Shown: positions 36,415 through 49,356, counted from the stretch's first letter. The stretch is DNA of 64,000 bases from Lithospermum erythrorhizon (GCA_019722365.1 JADFUC010002129.1:124001-188000); one strand, 5' to 3'. Translations and numbers: made by a program. Notes: generated from the letters alone by a model not told the origin.

Positions 36415-37560
36415 TTCCTCGAAAAAGCGACTACTATCAAATAATTAGATAGGGGAATAAGGATTCACCAGATTGCAGGGGTGATTAGGACTCGTTTGTA
36501 TGGGGGGTCGTCAAACCAAACACAGTGTTCACAACAAAATCACGAAGACATCTTGGCCAGACTTCGTGTCCTCATACCTCGACCCAAGCGGAAATAAACG
36601 CGGTGATCTTTAAGGGTTAGCTCGTAGACGATTCGGCCGAGGCGGAGGTCGGCCGGCTGGTTCGGCCGGGGCAAGAGCCGGTTCGACCGGGGCAATCACC
36701 GCCCCTGGATCGGCCGAATGGGTGGGGAAGGTGGGCACTTCCACGTGCTCCTCGTCCTGATCAAATTCATCATCTGAGGAGTAGGATTTCTTTGAGAGCG
36801 CTGAAGCATTACTATCACCCGAAGCAAAGGGAAACACATTTTCAACAAACTTGACATCACGAGACACAAAAAATTCTTGAGTAACAAGATCAAACATCTT
36901 CCATCCCTTTTTACCAAACGAATACCCCACAAAAATACACTTTCGACTCCTACTGGCAAACTTATCCAATTTCGACTTCAAATTGTGAGCATAGCATAAC
37001 TGAGCCAAACACACGTATTTCCAAGTGGTTTCACGCCAAATAAGCACTCGTAGGGGTGACTGAAGTTAAAATTTTAGATTAGGTTGATTTATCAAATAAA
37101 CGAGCAGAACAAGGAGGCATTCACTAATTTGGTGGGCCCAGCAAAATTTCAAAGCTCGGGCTGCGTCTAAAATATGCGTGTTTGCGTTACACTCTACACC
37201 ATTTTCTTTGAGGGTACCAGCTGGCGTGAAGTTTGAAAAATAATTAGCGATCACTAAACAGATTTTAAAGGCAGAAAAAAACTTCAGTTCCATTATCACT
37301 TGCGTACCGTTTTTAACAAAAGCTGTCGTTCGATAAATTTCGAAATGGTAAAGCCAGCACTTTCGTTTTATGGCCTTGATAAAAATATCAGACTCCGCAG
37401 TAAAATCATCCGCGATAGTTAACAAAAAGCGAGCTCCACCGCGAAGAAAAAGTATGATAAAGGCCCAAAAATACATTGGCAAGCCAATTCGAAGAGAACT
37501 AGTTTTATTGTCACTTAAAACAAAAGCAATCAGGCTGCAGGCAGGCGCTCTTGTCGAGTC
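36415..37560 (-). pseudogene. Outer copia integrase remains
   Basis: An open frame 37047-36610 has SRKCIFVGYSFGKKGWKMFD followed by LVTQEFFVSRDVKFVEN, the conserved end of copia integrase, then an acidic and Pro/Ala-rich linker. A second frame, 37482-37066, has ARFLLTIADDFT and NGTQV, parts of the DDE core. Stops and frame changes separate them. The block is cut on its left by the inner element. Confidence 0.78.
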
Positions 37561-37929
37561 TTATTGAGCTATCACCCAAAGATACAAAAGTAAAAGGAAG
37601 TGTCTGCGATCAGGTGACGGATGTCCCGATCGTTGATGCCTGGCTGGATCTTCTTTGAGCAACCCTTTGTTAGTCGTCATGCCAGTTCCAGTCAGTAGTC
37701 CACCAGTCGGTCTATTATCATAACTGGAGAAGCGAACCACAGTTACACGAATTCAGATATATCGTGGATGAGGCTTAGAAATCCCAGATTGCACAGAGTA
37801 GGGAGACATAATGCATTTTAAACTAAAGCCTAACTAGATAATAGACATTGCCATATATCTTGGCTTGACTTTAGTCCCATCAGGTAAACCGACCGTACAT
37901 AAAGGCATATCACATAAATCGGACAATAA

Positions 37930-38000
37930 GGAAAGATTACCCGTAACATGATTCGAGGCACCAGTATCGATAAGCCATAAATTGGAAGAAAACTTACCAT
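37930..38000 (-). pseudogene. Outer copia protease active site
   Basis: On the minus strand, 37977-37939 reads WLIDTGASNHVTG, a textbook copia aspartic protease active site. It continues NLSLLSDL and VGLPDGT toward lower coordinates (gag-pre-integrase region). Confidence 0.75.
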
Positions 38001-38264
38001 GAGGATTGATCGGTTGTGTTAGTAGTACCCGATAGAAAGCAATTGTTGGGCTGATGAATTGACATCGAATCCTGGTGTACGGTAGAAGAAAGCGCTCGAC
38101 CTGCGCCCCGAGCCGCCCGACATCGACCTCGGCCTACTGCTTGTGACTGGCGTCGGCGACGGCGGACCGCCCGGCGCCTCCGCACGCGCTGACCAGCGCG
38201 TTAGGGGTTTTAATTTACCTCGGATTTGGGGCCTATCGCTTCTTGGATCCGGAATCCGTGCTTC

Positions 38265-38660
38265 CTAAAACAAATCCCCGATTCTTAAAACTTTTCGATT
38301 ACAAAAAGTGCATGTAACATTAGGGAGAAGCCGAGGTTTATATTCGGATAATAACATGCGGAGCATTAACATGATCATGACTTCGGTTGGATCATTTGTG
38401 CGCCCACATTTGCGTTTACGAAGTTGCTCCTCTGCAGTTAAAACTGGCTGTATGCCCAATCCAAAGTAGGCAACGGATCTGCTTATTGCTGTTGGCTTGA
38501 AGATGCCCAAATCGTTCGTGATTGATCCCAGATAAAAAATCATGAAACTTCTCCTCATCACGTTGTTTCACAAATTCCTCGGCCGTGTTCCACAAAACCT
38601 GGCAGGGACGGGGCGTACTTGTCAAGTTCATCCCATAGCGTTTCCAGCTTCCCAAAATAA
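38265..38660 (-). pseudogene. Outer copia gag remains
   Basis: Frame 38655-38416 reads LWNTAEEFVKQRDEEKFHDF and then LSGINHERFGHLQAN, the conserved core of copia gag. The overlapping frame ending at 38265 carries a decayed zinc knuckle (CTFCNRK). A one-base shift divides the two. Confidence 0.72.
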
Positions 38661-39487
38661 GTCGCGACAGTCATCGTAGATGTCTGTTTACACACATCAC
38701 CAGAGATAATTCTTTAGCCAATTCATGTTTTACGTTGCCCATTCTTTGTTGTAAACCGTCAATGCAATAAATCATGACGGTTTTCGCCTCCTCAAAATAC
38801 GGGATCACTTAATATACGAGAATCATCAATGGTGTTCAATAATCCATTGCACTAAACTGTACTGCATCCCAATCACAAAGATGTAGCGGGTTCATGGGTT
38901 TCACGAATGGGTTTCCATCAAATAATCCAAATTTTAGGTGTACCTCGCGAGAGACAAGCGCATCGGCGAGCCCGTTGTTCACCCAATTCGTTGCATGGAG
39001 TTTCAACTGTACTAATCATATTACCGGATTAATGCGTTTGATCTAGATAATATGGAGCGAGGGGGTCGATTTTGCGATAAAGAATTTCTTTAAATAGATT
39101 CGGTTCGGTGGTGCCATCCGCAGGAAAAGTGATGCCGATTGTCAGTGGAGGTGGACATTATCGGTCGTCGGTCGGTTGCACAAGAAGAAACGAAACTAAC
39201 TCAAATCGGCAAATCAAATTGAAATCGGCAAACCAAACTAGGATCTAGGCTCCAAATCGCTGAACTAAACAAACTAAATCGGCAAACCAAACTAAACTAA
39301 CTCAAATCGGAAAAGCAAATTGAAATCGGCAAACCAAACTAGGATCTAGGCTCCAAATCATTGAACTAAACAAATAGTGCAGCGAATCATCGGCGAATGA
39401 TGGTGTGATTCGATCGGTGGGGTTTATTTTTGAATTTAGAGGGAGGAGAATTTAGGAGTTTTTCTTTTTAAGGCTGCATGTCTTGTA
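38661..39487 (-). other. Outer copia gag 5' part and leader
   Basis: Unreadable remains of the N-terminal gag region and leader. About 39190-39370 contains a tandem duplication of about 105-120 bp (CAAATCGGCAAACCAAACTA / CTAGGCTCCAAATC repeated). No clear primer site was seen beside the LTR. Confidence 0.5.
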
Positions 39488-39645
39488 TGTTGAGAGAGAA
39501 TAATAAGCTCATATTCCAGAAATAATAATGTTTTTCTATGATATATACAGAGCTATTAACGCTACGGCTATATACGGACCATCTACTAATAATCATAATA
39601 ATAATATCACGACATATAATCGTTAATTATAAATATTATCTTGTC
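39488..39645 (-). repeat. 5' LTR of the outer copia element
   Basis: The partner of 26261-26408, starting TGTTGAGAGAGAATAATAA. The right edge is uncertain by about 10 bp because the LTR runs into a G-rich flank. Confidence 0.68.
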
Positions 39646-39648
39646 GGC

Positions 39649-39990
39649 GGTGGGGATGGGGGAAGAAGATGAAAGTTCGGAAAGTTTAGAGGGAGGGTGG
39701 GCTGTGTAAAAAATAAAAAGTGAAATTGGGATTTTTATTTTAACTATGTAAAATATTTTAATAGTGAATTCAAGAGGAGACGAGGAAATAGTGTTTTCTT
39801 TCTTGAAATTAAACTTTCTTATCCTTCTGGCTTGAAATAGGGAGGGCATTTAGCAGTCGTTTCACGAACCCCGGGGAGACTACGTCAAAGAATAATAATA
39901 AAATAATCGTAATGTCGAGGAAAAAAATGTATAGTCTGAGGGCCTGGCTTAAAATTAAACGTTATTATAGGGACAACCGGCCAATTAGCC
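39649..39990 (-). repeat. Dispersed repeat, inverted partner of 19570-19890
   Basis: The reverse complement matches 19570-19890 block by block, from GGCTAATTGGCCGGTTG to a C-rich end. The outer copia element sits exactly at the C-rich end. An 80-residue minus-strand frame at 39607-39849 lies within the repeat and is not supported as a gene. Confidence 0.6.
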
Positions 39991-41829
39991 AATCATATAA
40001 GACATATCTAACTGTGTGTAAACTACTAGTACATTTTTTGGATTTACATGGATTGGATTGAGTATCAATCCATCCATAATCCTATCAGCTGACATATCTT
40101 GTCACCACATACAACAATACACACTGAATATAATACTCCGTAATGGGATTTTGCCATTTTTGGATGACTAGAGAATTCACTCAAAACCTGTATTATTGTC
40201 GACATGTAAAATGATGACATTCGTCCAGCAATCAGTAATGCCAGAAGTCTATCTCATACTGCTCCACCTCTTAATGTGCACGAATCATCACTCCACTGGA
40301 CCACCTTTTTATTTTATTGTTTTATCCATTAAATTATAGTGGAAAAGCAAAATAAACAATTGAGTATATATTTCGAGATAAATTTAGTACTAAGAAAAGT
40401 GAAAGGTGAAGATATCATGAGTGTTACTAAGTTCAAACCCCCTGGAAACCTTGAAGAATTTCTTATTTTGTAAGTAAGATCTCATGTTAGATGTTTATTT
40501 AACCAAGGAAATATATTCATATGTATTGGTCTTCCAATCCATAGTTTCAATTCTTTAATATAGAAAAATACATTTACCATCATCAATCTATATTCACCTT
40601 ATTTTCGAAATAATTATCGATTTGATTTCAGATAGTATTAAGATCAATTTATAATTTATTCTAAGAGATTAGTCTCCAAAAATAATATAAATATTATGTT
40701 TTCCCGTAATGATTGACTCACCTCAAATTAAATCATTCCTCAGCAATATTAAAAATGGTTAGCTCTATCGCACTTACCTATGTGAGTTGTGAAGTTTTAC
40801 TCTTAGTGTTGAAAGTCGAAAATTGATGTAATTAATTTATGAAATCTAATTTACTTCTTCATCAAGAACCATCCCTTTTGGAGAGAAATAATTATCATTT
40901 TTTGTAGTTTTCTTTCTCTTTTAATATTTTTATTTTTATTTTCAATAATCTAAAATATAAGATTTTGTTAATCTAGCATTTTTTACACTTTAGTATAGTT
41001 GTCTTTATTCCATCTGGATTAATATTTGTTCTTCCATATCTTTCTTCAATTGATGGTTACTTTATAAATATAATTTATTCCTCAACGTAGATATATACTC
41101 CAAGATAAAAATGTGTATCATTGAGTACATTTGAGGCTTTGAGGTAGGAGCTTTATATTGTTTAGTAGAGATATTTTGTGTTTAATATGTACTATAGATT
41201 TCTTTTGGTAGATATCGATATGTGATTTTATTAGATTTTCATCTGATTAGTTATCTTTTTGGAAAATTACTTATCTAATTGATATAAATGTATCCCCTTA
41301 TTCAATTGTTTTTGTAGTAATTCTAGAGTTTATTAATGAATATTAATCATCGTTTCAATAGCAAAAAAAGTGGCATTAGAGTTTCGATTCATCCTTCAAT
41401 TAAAATTGGACATATGAAAAATAAGGATTCTCTATATTTTAGGCATATAAAGAAATTAATTAAATATCATTAATTAAAATCTAATTATACACCTCGTATG
41501 ATAATGCTTCATTAAAACATGATTTCTTAATTTTACTTGATTAGAATAATAATATCCAGAAGAAAATGGACGGCACCTACTTTGAATCTCCAAAACTTTT
41601 TATAAGTGTTGTTTTAATATTAATTTCAAATCAAAAGTCTAACAACCTATAAGGTATCCCTTGAACCAATTATCATGCATAATATTCTATGACCAACAAT
41701 ATTCTAATACATAAATTTCTAACATTAAAAATATTCTGTTTGATATTTTCTATAGAAATCCTCTGAAATTCTACCCAGAAATCTTGTGATTTAACATACA
41801 ACTAGTTATTTATGCAGGAGTGTTATTCT
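39991..41829. other. Intergenic
   Basis: AT-rich DNA with no supported gene or RNA. Confidence 0.5.
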
Positions 41830-42140
41830 GAATATTAAATACATTGATTTTATAATATCTTTTTAATAATAATATAAATAATGAATTAAAATTAAGTAAT
41901 ATATCAGTATATAAAGAGAGGAAAATATCATGCTCGTCGTATTATGAGTTTTGGTAATTAACAATATCTGTAGAAAAAAATAGCAAACTTTATTTTATTA
42001 TTTGTTTCAAGTAGTTTTGTCATATGTAATTAAATATTATGGAAGTTGAATTTTGGATGGTTAGTTATTAAAAAGGTAAAATAGGAATATCAAAGTTGAA
42101 CTGACATATAAAATAGGATCTGCTTAAGCGATTATATATA
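41825..42140 (+). repeat. Dispersed repeat, copy at 59400-59690
   Basis: Shared in order with 59400-59690: TTGATTTTATAATATCTTTT, AATAATGAATTAAAATTAAGTA, GAGAGGAAAATAT, a TTTATTTTATTA..GTAGT..TGTCATATGTAAT block and a GGTGAAATAG / GGTAAAATAG end followed by ATATCAAAGTT. No coding capacity and no clear inverted ends; it may be a non-autonomous element. Confidence 0.65.
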
Positions 42141-42831
42141 TAGTATAAGATAACAACTGCTTGAGAACCACCAAAAATATAAAATCAACTCCATAATCCC
42201 AAAATAAAGCGAGAAAATCCTTCCAAAGAGGAGGAATGTCATACAAATGATTCAAATTCACGATCATCATTCAAAATATGATGAAATTCAAATCATCCAC
42301 ATATTCGTCAAAAAGAGAAGGAAATGGGATTTACTTCACAAAAATAGTAAATTCAAATCACCATCCAAAACAAAATGAAAATATGAATCATTGAACTCAG
42401 ATATTCAAGTACTATAGGAATAGGCTGCTAAGACCCCTATAGTGAAATCTGCAAATAGAAACTGTGTAATCAAGGTCACCCAATAAAGGTCGGCCTACCC
42501 AATGTCAATTGTCAAGTCAAACCACCTTCGCTCAAATAAAGTCCACACAAATCAAGTCCAGTGCAGCCATACGGGAAGAAGCTGCACAGGCACCCAAACT
42601 CGACATCTATCCAAGTCAAGCTCAAGAAAACTATATCATAGAAGTTAGCATATGTATTATATAACTAGATTGATAGTCGAACCCCAATTGTTTGATAAAA
42701 AATTATTTGAACTCCCTTAAAGATTTTATTACAATAAAACTTTTTTGACGATACACTTAGATTGGTTCTCCTTAATCTAAACATATCATCGAGGACCATG
42801 TACCCATATAACTTTTTGGGCTAATGGAACG

Positions 42832-42910
42832 TTCGATCACACATGTTTCATAACGTTCACCATTCGATCACACATGTTTCAAAACGACTCATTCGATGAC
42901 ACGTGTTTCA
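42832..42910 (+). repeat. Three short tandem repeats
   Basis: Three copies of TTCGATCACACATGTTTCA-like sequence (starting near 42832, 42863 and 42892), period about 30 bp. The third copy has GATGACACGTG. Confidence 0.7.
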
Positions 42911-43844
42911 AATAGTGTCCCACTTGGTCATTCCGTCAAAATTGATATTAAGTTTGACTTTTTGGGGCAATTTGACAAGGGTAAAATTGTCCAACAATCA
43001 ATTTTTAGATGATTTTTCAATTTTGATAAAATTTTCGAGGCATAATATGGAGTATTTAAAAGCACTTCTATCTAAGAAGGATAAGGGGATCGGATAGTAT
43101 ACAACTTTAGTGATTTGAAACAAAATAAATAACAGAATATATATATGTATATAGAAAAATGAATTTAGCTACATACTTTATATGTTTTGATGTAGAACAT
43201 GTACATCTTGGAACAAATTTTCAAAACATACATTTGTGTAATAATCTATGTTGAAAGATAAAATATATAGATAAAATATATCCACAAAACATGTTTTAAT
43301 TGAAGAAAAATGTTGTTGAACAAATGCAAAATACATAAAATTATGTAAGAGAAACTAGACCAACAAGAACTAGCCAACAAGAACTAGCACTATATGAAAC
43401 TAAATAAAACTAGAACAAGGTGGTGTTCTAGTTAGATAGAGTATCTTCATGGAGAATGAGAAAAAAAACTATTAGTAGTACTTAAAACGTGTGCACTGTT
43501 AAGAATATATGCCACAAGATCACAATATATGCTTTGGTTCCTGACACAATATTAATGTATGATGTGTATATTAAATCCGTATAATAGTTGAGGATATATG
43601 ATTTGGGTATTAGGTTTTGATTTACAATATTCGGTACATGGATTTGCACTAAGAATCATATTTACTTTCACTTATTCTTGAATTGGGTGTATCACTTTAG
43701 ACGCTATTCGTTAAAGAGAGTTTGACTATGTTGTTTTATTCGTTCCAAATTGGAACGATTACTATAGGGTAATAAAGGAAAAAGCAAGGCCTCTGACGAT
43801 CTTTCTGAAAATAATACAATATCATCTGAAAATTCTGAAAAACG
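42911..43844. other. Intergenic
   Basis: AT-rich DNA with no supported gene. A local duplication, CCAACAAGAACTAG, lies near 43360-43390. Confidence 0.5.
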
Positions 43845-43849
43845 ATTCT

Positions 43850-44606
43850 GTAGAAAGCAGCAATTAAATAAAATGATTGAAACAAGCAATAGGATGTCGC
43901 GTCAAATGACTTCGCCATGATTGACCTCTTCCCAAAGCGGTGCTTAGGGCGGCTAGAATTTGATCGTTTCCCGGGATAAAATGACCCACCGATCGGCTTC
44001 CGCAACCTGAGAAGATTGATCGGCGAACGCTACGAGCTTGATGTATCGCCTTGAGAAAGCAAGCGAAATGAGAGAATGGGTGCTACCGGTTTCTTCGTGT
44101 AGTGTGTGCTTTTCTTTTACGATTTCACGTGTTGTGGGTGATGGATTGATCGAGGGGTATATAGAGGCTCAAAGCAGAAACGTCCTCTGCGTTAAGGTTA
44201 CTTAAACACCCTTAATGGCCAAATACAGCATTAATGCTTGCCATTTTTGATTTAAAATCGATTTGGTTTGAAATGTGCAATAGAACTTCATTGGAGCGAA
44301 GGTGGGCTCGCGACCCCCCCCTTTTTGGGCTGCATTCGTGTCCGGCAGTCCTTGTACAGGCAGCGATTTCAGAATCATTTTCGGTTCTTCCCACTGCGGA
44401 GGCGGCGTAGAAGTTTGCGTAAGTGGTGATCAGCATTCTTAAAATTTCTTAGGAGCCTTAGTTATAAGTAATCAACTCTCAGCGCTCTCGTCAATGTGAT
44501 GCGAGCGTGATTTTCCAAACTTTATGGTTTGATCCGTCTTGTATGGCTTCGTTGGCACAAATGAGAGGCGAATTTTGGATTCTGGCAGCTGTCACTTTAT
44601 CCAACG
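43850..44606 (-). repeat. 3' LTR of the 43.8-50.1 kb element
   Basis: It aligns with 49357-50127 through ATGATTGAA, GAGCTTGATGTAT, AAGCGAA..GAGAATGGGGT, GACGTCCTCTGCGTTAA, GGAGCCTTAGTTATA and the CACTTTATCCAAC end. Many small indels separate the copies, which suggests an old insertion. Confidence 0.72.
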
Positions 44607-44669
44607 TCCCAGCGTGAATCAAATTTGTATTCAAACAAAACAATAAAACTAATATCCCCCCACAAGATA

Positions 44670-45616
44670 CAAATTTGAAAAAGATTTTGACTAGATAATC
44701 CGGTGATAAGCAGCAATGGCCGATTCCTGCGTAGGATAGGTAGGTGTGATAGCCTTGGAACCTTCCGCATTATTACATATTTACATTAACTATGAGACAT
44801 AGCGATGACATACTTCTTGGTCTCGTCATTTCGTATCGGTTTTCCTTTATTGTGTCGGTTAGGCCTTGGACACGTGCACAGTTGCGTGAGTTGTCTTCAA
44901 GAAATGCACCCTCGAGCATTTCTCTTCATGACCCACTACTTTGGCTCACATGGGTGACTCTTCATATTATTTCGAGTAACGTAGCTACTCATGATATCTC
45001 ACAGAGTCATTAAAAGCATAGCTTAACACCTATGGTATCCATGTTTCTCGTCAAGGCAATTGAGGAAATCCCAATTAATCTACTAATACAATATGAGCAG
45101 GTTGTCCTTGGAACACCGAGATCTTGGGATCTCGATCCATGAGTGGGGATTTCGTTAAGTATTTTTTCTCGAGGTTTTGATCACGTTCCTTCGATGAATT
45201 CTCAACTAGTTCTTTCTTAACACTTGGTCAATGGATCCCTTCTATGTTTATCCTTTGATCTTACATGATCAACATTGATAACTCGGTTGAATTAAATACA
45301 ATAATTTATTATGTCTTGACGAATGTGTCTCGACTTACCATTATATAAGGTGGTTGCGTGCCACTTTCCCGATTCGAGACTCATTGTCACGGTATAATAC
45401 AAGTGGTAGCTCCTTCAAGGAATATCCTCAAAATTATCTTAACTCCCATTCGGCTAACTGCTTGTCTAAAGGCAATGAATTTCGAGACTGCGTCGTGGAT
45501 GCAGCGATTAACGTTGTTTGAGGACTTCGAGGACCTGTTGCGCGCCTAAAGTGAACATATCCCACTAGTAGCCATTGAATCCACGGTATCGGAGTCAATT
45601 TGCATCCGTGTATCCC
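44670..45616 (-). pseudogene. Copia RNase H and 3' region remains
   Basis: Downstream of the RT fragment the minus strand continues into unreadable RNase H sequence; a D.MATSGYVF-like motif lies near 45590-45550, followed by non-coding 3' sequence. The plus-strand frames at 44792-45013 and 45358-45549 are reverse reads of this decay. Confidence 0.5.
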
Positions 45617-46420
45617 TCAATCTGACGGATAAGCAGCGTATGAGTCAACCCGTAATTCGAAGTATATACCGAAAATGCCAAAATTACTCGCATATCGCAA
45701 ACTTTCAATGTCCTTCTCCCGGATTACTGCATTATATCTACTCAATTTGCTTACTGAATAAGCTATATCCGGTCTAGTACAACTCATCAGGAACATGAGA
45801 CTCCCAATAACTTGAGAATACTCAAGTTGAGACACACTTTCCCCTTTATTCTTCGTGAGGTATCGATGTTCATCCACTAGAGTTGGACATTATTCGAAAT
45901 CGTCTGACAAAATTTCCCAAGAATTTTATCGACATGACTGATTGGAGTTAACCTTGGGCCGTTAGGGGTTCTCCTTGTCTGGACTCTGAGAAATTAGATC
46001 TGCTTGTCAGTGTCGCCATGTCCAAACTTGGAGTTGACATATCTTTGGTGGATTGAATCATTTTTGATTGCTACCAACAATAAGCATGTCATCCACATAC
46101 AAGCGAAAGTACATATCCTCTACAGTGGATTTTACATAAACACACTGTCATGACTCATTGATTTTAAATCCCTTTCGAAAGTAATGCCTTGTCAAGCTTC
46201 TCATTACCGTTGTTTGAACTTGCTTTAGCCCATTACAAAAGATTTGACAAAGTCGACATACTTTCTCTTTGGAACTATGAAACCACCGGGTTGTTAAAGT
46301 ATGAAATTTAACTTGTCCCAATTACAAGTTTAAGAGGAATTTTTACATCCATTTAGTGTCTGCATTCTAAATTCTTGGCGGTGGGCAATTGCTAGGATAA
46401 TCTAATGGATGTTATCCTTT
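45617..46420 (-). pseudogene. Copia reverse transcriptase remains
   Basis: Frame 45877-45617 reads SQLEYSQVIGSLMFLMSCTR followed by PDIAYSVSKLSRY, the conserved RT C-terminal block. Upstream, YFRLYVDDMLIVG with catalytic YVDD at 46088-46099 is in frame locally. The N-terminal part is frameshifted. Confidence 0.78.
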
Positions 46421-46899
46421 GTCACGGAGGAGAATAAGTAGCCAAAATAGTCTAGTCCTTCTTTTTATGCATTCACCAAATGACTAGTCTGCTTTTGTAC
46501 TTATCTATCGTCCATCGACTTCATTTTCCTCTTAAAAAATTCATTTGGATTTTAAAAATATTACATCTGGCGGAAGATCCACGATTCCCAAGTGTGATTA
46601 CGTAAATTGAATCAACTTCGCCGTTGTAGCTTAAACTTCCAAAGCGGACCATCGAGTTGACTGGCTTGACCTCTTGGTAAGTTTGAGGTTCACTACCGAG
46701 CATATACGTTACAAAATCGAGAACGAAAGACTTACCGGCGTGCCCTTTTACTACGTCGAGGTTAACACCTTCCCTCTGACCTCCTTGCTTTGATATCCAT
46801 GATCATTATCGACACTTACCCTCGGGTTCGTGTGATACTTTTAGATGTCGAAACACGCCGCTGGATTTCATCAGGAAGACATGTTCAAAGAGCGTGACA

Positions 46900-47900
46900 T
46901 TCGAGACTCTAATATTGTATTCTTGTTCCTTTCGTGAATTGTGTCGCTCTTATGAACAAGAAACCGATATGCATTACTATTTTGAGCGTATCAATAAAAT
47001 TGCATCATAGTTTTAGGACCAATAGTCACTGTTTAGGAGGAGGTAACATGACCTTTGCCAAACCCCCTTTTCGAAGATGTTTGTAGGTTGGTGCTCTACC
47101 TTTGAACAATTCAAATGGGGTTTATCCTCGTATTCTGAGGAATTTTTTCAAAGAGGTAGTTAGGTTTGTCGATGTCGGCTTCCCCCACATTCCTTGAGGT
47201 AGCTTTGAACTTATCAACAAGGCATTCATAAATCTCTTTCAATGATCGATTTTTCTTTCGTGATCCATTCGATTGAGGAGAATATGGAGTGTCGACCATT
47301 GAATAATACCTTTCGAACAAAATTGACCAAATGGTGAGACTTATCACTACGCCTCATCATTCCATTACTACTTTTATCTTTTCTCAAGTTGATTTTCAAC
47401 TTCTTCTTCTCAAATTACCAAATTTATCGGTGCCTCATTTTACTTTTCATCAAGTATACATAGCGAAATTTTTGTCTTATCGTCTAATTTGATAAAGTCT
47501 TCATTCCACCTTTGGATTGGGTGGGGTACCATGTCGCGCGCGTCGCTTGTGAGCAGATCGAGGCTTATTATTTCAACCGGTTGGAAATGTTGCTCGTCGA
47601 TTTTGCTTGACGCCGTTTCACGCCTTAATTCTTATCGATAAATTCATTAGGTATGTGATTCAAGCGTCGTTCTTCGCAAAGAATTAGAGTTCACGTGTCT
47701 ACAACCTCTTATGCCATAAATTAGAGTACTATAAACGTAGAAGCTGATATTATTTTTATTCATCTTGTTTGTAACCATTACATTCATTTTTGAAAAGACC
47801 ATTTAACACGTAGCACTTTCAAATAAGCATGCGGAGCTTGAAAGTACAACTTTGTCGAGACTCAATTACAAGTTTAAAGCCGTGTTTGCTAAGTAAAGAA
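46900..47900 (-). pseudogene. Copia integrase remains
   Basis: Frame 47347-47111 reads DTPYSPQSNG..KKNRSLKEI, the segment around the third catalytic residue of copia integrase. The flanking integrase is unreadable because of frameshifts. Confidence 0.7.
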
Positions 47901-47999
47901 CGAGCCGAGGTTCTTCCCAAGTTAAGGACATCTGAGCGTTCTTGATGTGACTTCTTCCCGAAGGTCATTACCGGCCCACCGGTTCCTTCTCACCGATAT

Positions 48000-49330
48000 T
48001 TGGAGGTTGGGTATTGTCGCCGTATCGTCTTACTGCCCATTCGCGGCGGTAAGTAGCAAATTGATCTTTGACGAACAAACGTGCCTAAATGGCGCGGTGT
48101 CGATCCGCGCTCTTATTAGGTTCGTGCCCTTAAAGTTCACCTCGAGAGAAATCCGCAGTGGAGGCTAAGTTGATCTATTGCTGGTGACCGCATTCATATC
48201 TTTCCCGTTGTTACTTACCAGCGGTTTACTCGAAGGACTTATGACCGCGTTTATTCACAGATTATGCTTAACGCCCCATCAAAAGCCTTGAGAGAATTCC
48301 CTTGAGGAAATTTGAACCGCTTTTCTTGAAACTATTTTCCTTAGGTGCAAAATCATTAACTGCTTCTTCTTGAAAGACCTCGAAGAAGACCCAAATTATG
48401 ACATTCACCTTAGACTCCCCAGCGGAGGAGTTAGGATAAGCAGTCACAATTCAGAGCCTTCTATTGCCTGCTTACATTCTGACGAGCGGATAATTGCGAC
48501 ATGTTCGTATCCTTCCGACTTTGCGCTTCAAATAGTTCTTGAAGTCTATCGAGATGGTGGCAATTTCTCGATTACATGACGACCTTGAGCGTTCGTTCGA
48601 GCCCGTTCCTGACTTGAAGCTCGTGGAAAACTGACCTCAAGTTCTCGGCGATGCGTCCATAGATTTTTCATCCACCGTTTATAGTCCGATCTTCCCTTGA
48701 TAAATTTCTTGGTGCCATCTGAGTCTTATACTTGAACTCGAGTGGCATTAAATATTGTTTTGTAGTAGCGTATGTTTATATCGCTATGCAACCTCATCAA
48801 ACAAATAAGTCAACAAATAATTGCAACTCGAATAATGGTGTCTCGAGGAGTCGGCCCTTGACAAACTCCAAACACCATCATCTTGAACCATTAGGAGGTT
48901 CTGACGAAGCAGGTGCAAGTTCGAGTCGTGAGATAGAGCATCCCTTGTTACCGCCACCTTTAAATCGACCGGAAGCACGGGAGGCAGTTGGTCATTTTAC
49001 TTGCATGGCCAGGAACAATTGGGCGAGGAGGTAAAGTGACGGTGGTTACAAAGCTGGAGGAATCTGAAACCCACTTGCTTGAGCGACAGCATGCAGGCAG
49101 CTGACCACGCCGGGAACATAGGGAGGAAGTGTAACTTGAGGGGCAAGCAGGAACATTCGGCCAATCAACGCCCTCCAAGCGCGCCCGGCCCGGCAGACAA
49201 TATTAGCATCGGTCGCATTGACCATGTTGTTGGATTCCATTGCAAAAGTGTTGTGTGTAGCTCGATTAGGAATACATTTTTAAAATTGTAGGGAGCTAAT
49301 AGGAAAACCGAACTATACAAACGAGTACTG
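48000..49330 (-). pseudogene. Copia gag and protease region, decayed
   Basis: By position this should be gag and protease. A minus-strand frame at 49240-49046 beginning MESNNMVNATD could be the gag N-terminus, about 100 bp inside the primer site. No zinc knuckle or protease active site could be confirmed. Plus-strand frames here are not supported. Confidence 0.45.
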
Positions 49331-49337
49331 CAAAAAT

Positions 49338-49351
49338 AACTCTGATATGCA
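49338..49351 (-). other. Degenerate primer binding site
   Basis: On the minus strand it reads TGCATATCAGAGTT, close to the copia primer TGGTATCAGAGC, immediately inside the right LTR. Confidence 0.55.
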
Positions 49352-49356
49352 TACGA

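Larger units (their letters stand above)
26261..39645 (-). mobile_element. Outer Ty1/copia element, split by a nested element
   Basis: Similar short repeats at 26261-26408 and 39488-39645 are the LTRs of a minus-strand copia element of about 4.7 kb once the inserted 27785-36409 block is excluded. From right to left its remains appear in copia order: gag (about 38650-38270), protease (37977-37939), integrase (about 37560-36880), linker, then, beyond the insertion, reverse transcriptase and RNase H (27730-26460). Every domain has frameshifts and stops, so it is dead. GGTGG at 26256-26260 and at 39649-39653 could be the target duplication, but the LTR edge on the right is ambiguous because both flanks are G-rich. 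Confidence 0.8.

Noticed and set aside
48784..49291. Several overlapping frames on both strands
   Set aside because: They lie in the decayed gag region of a copia element. None shows a conserved motif, and only the frame near 49240 has a plausible positional meaning.
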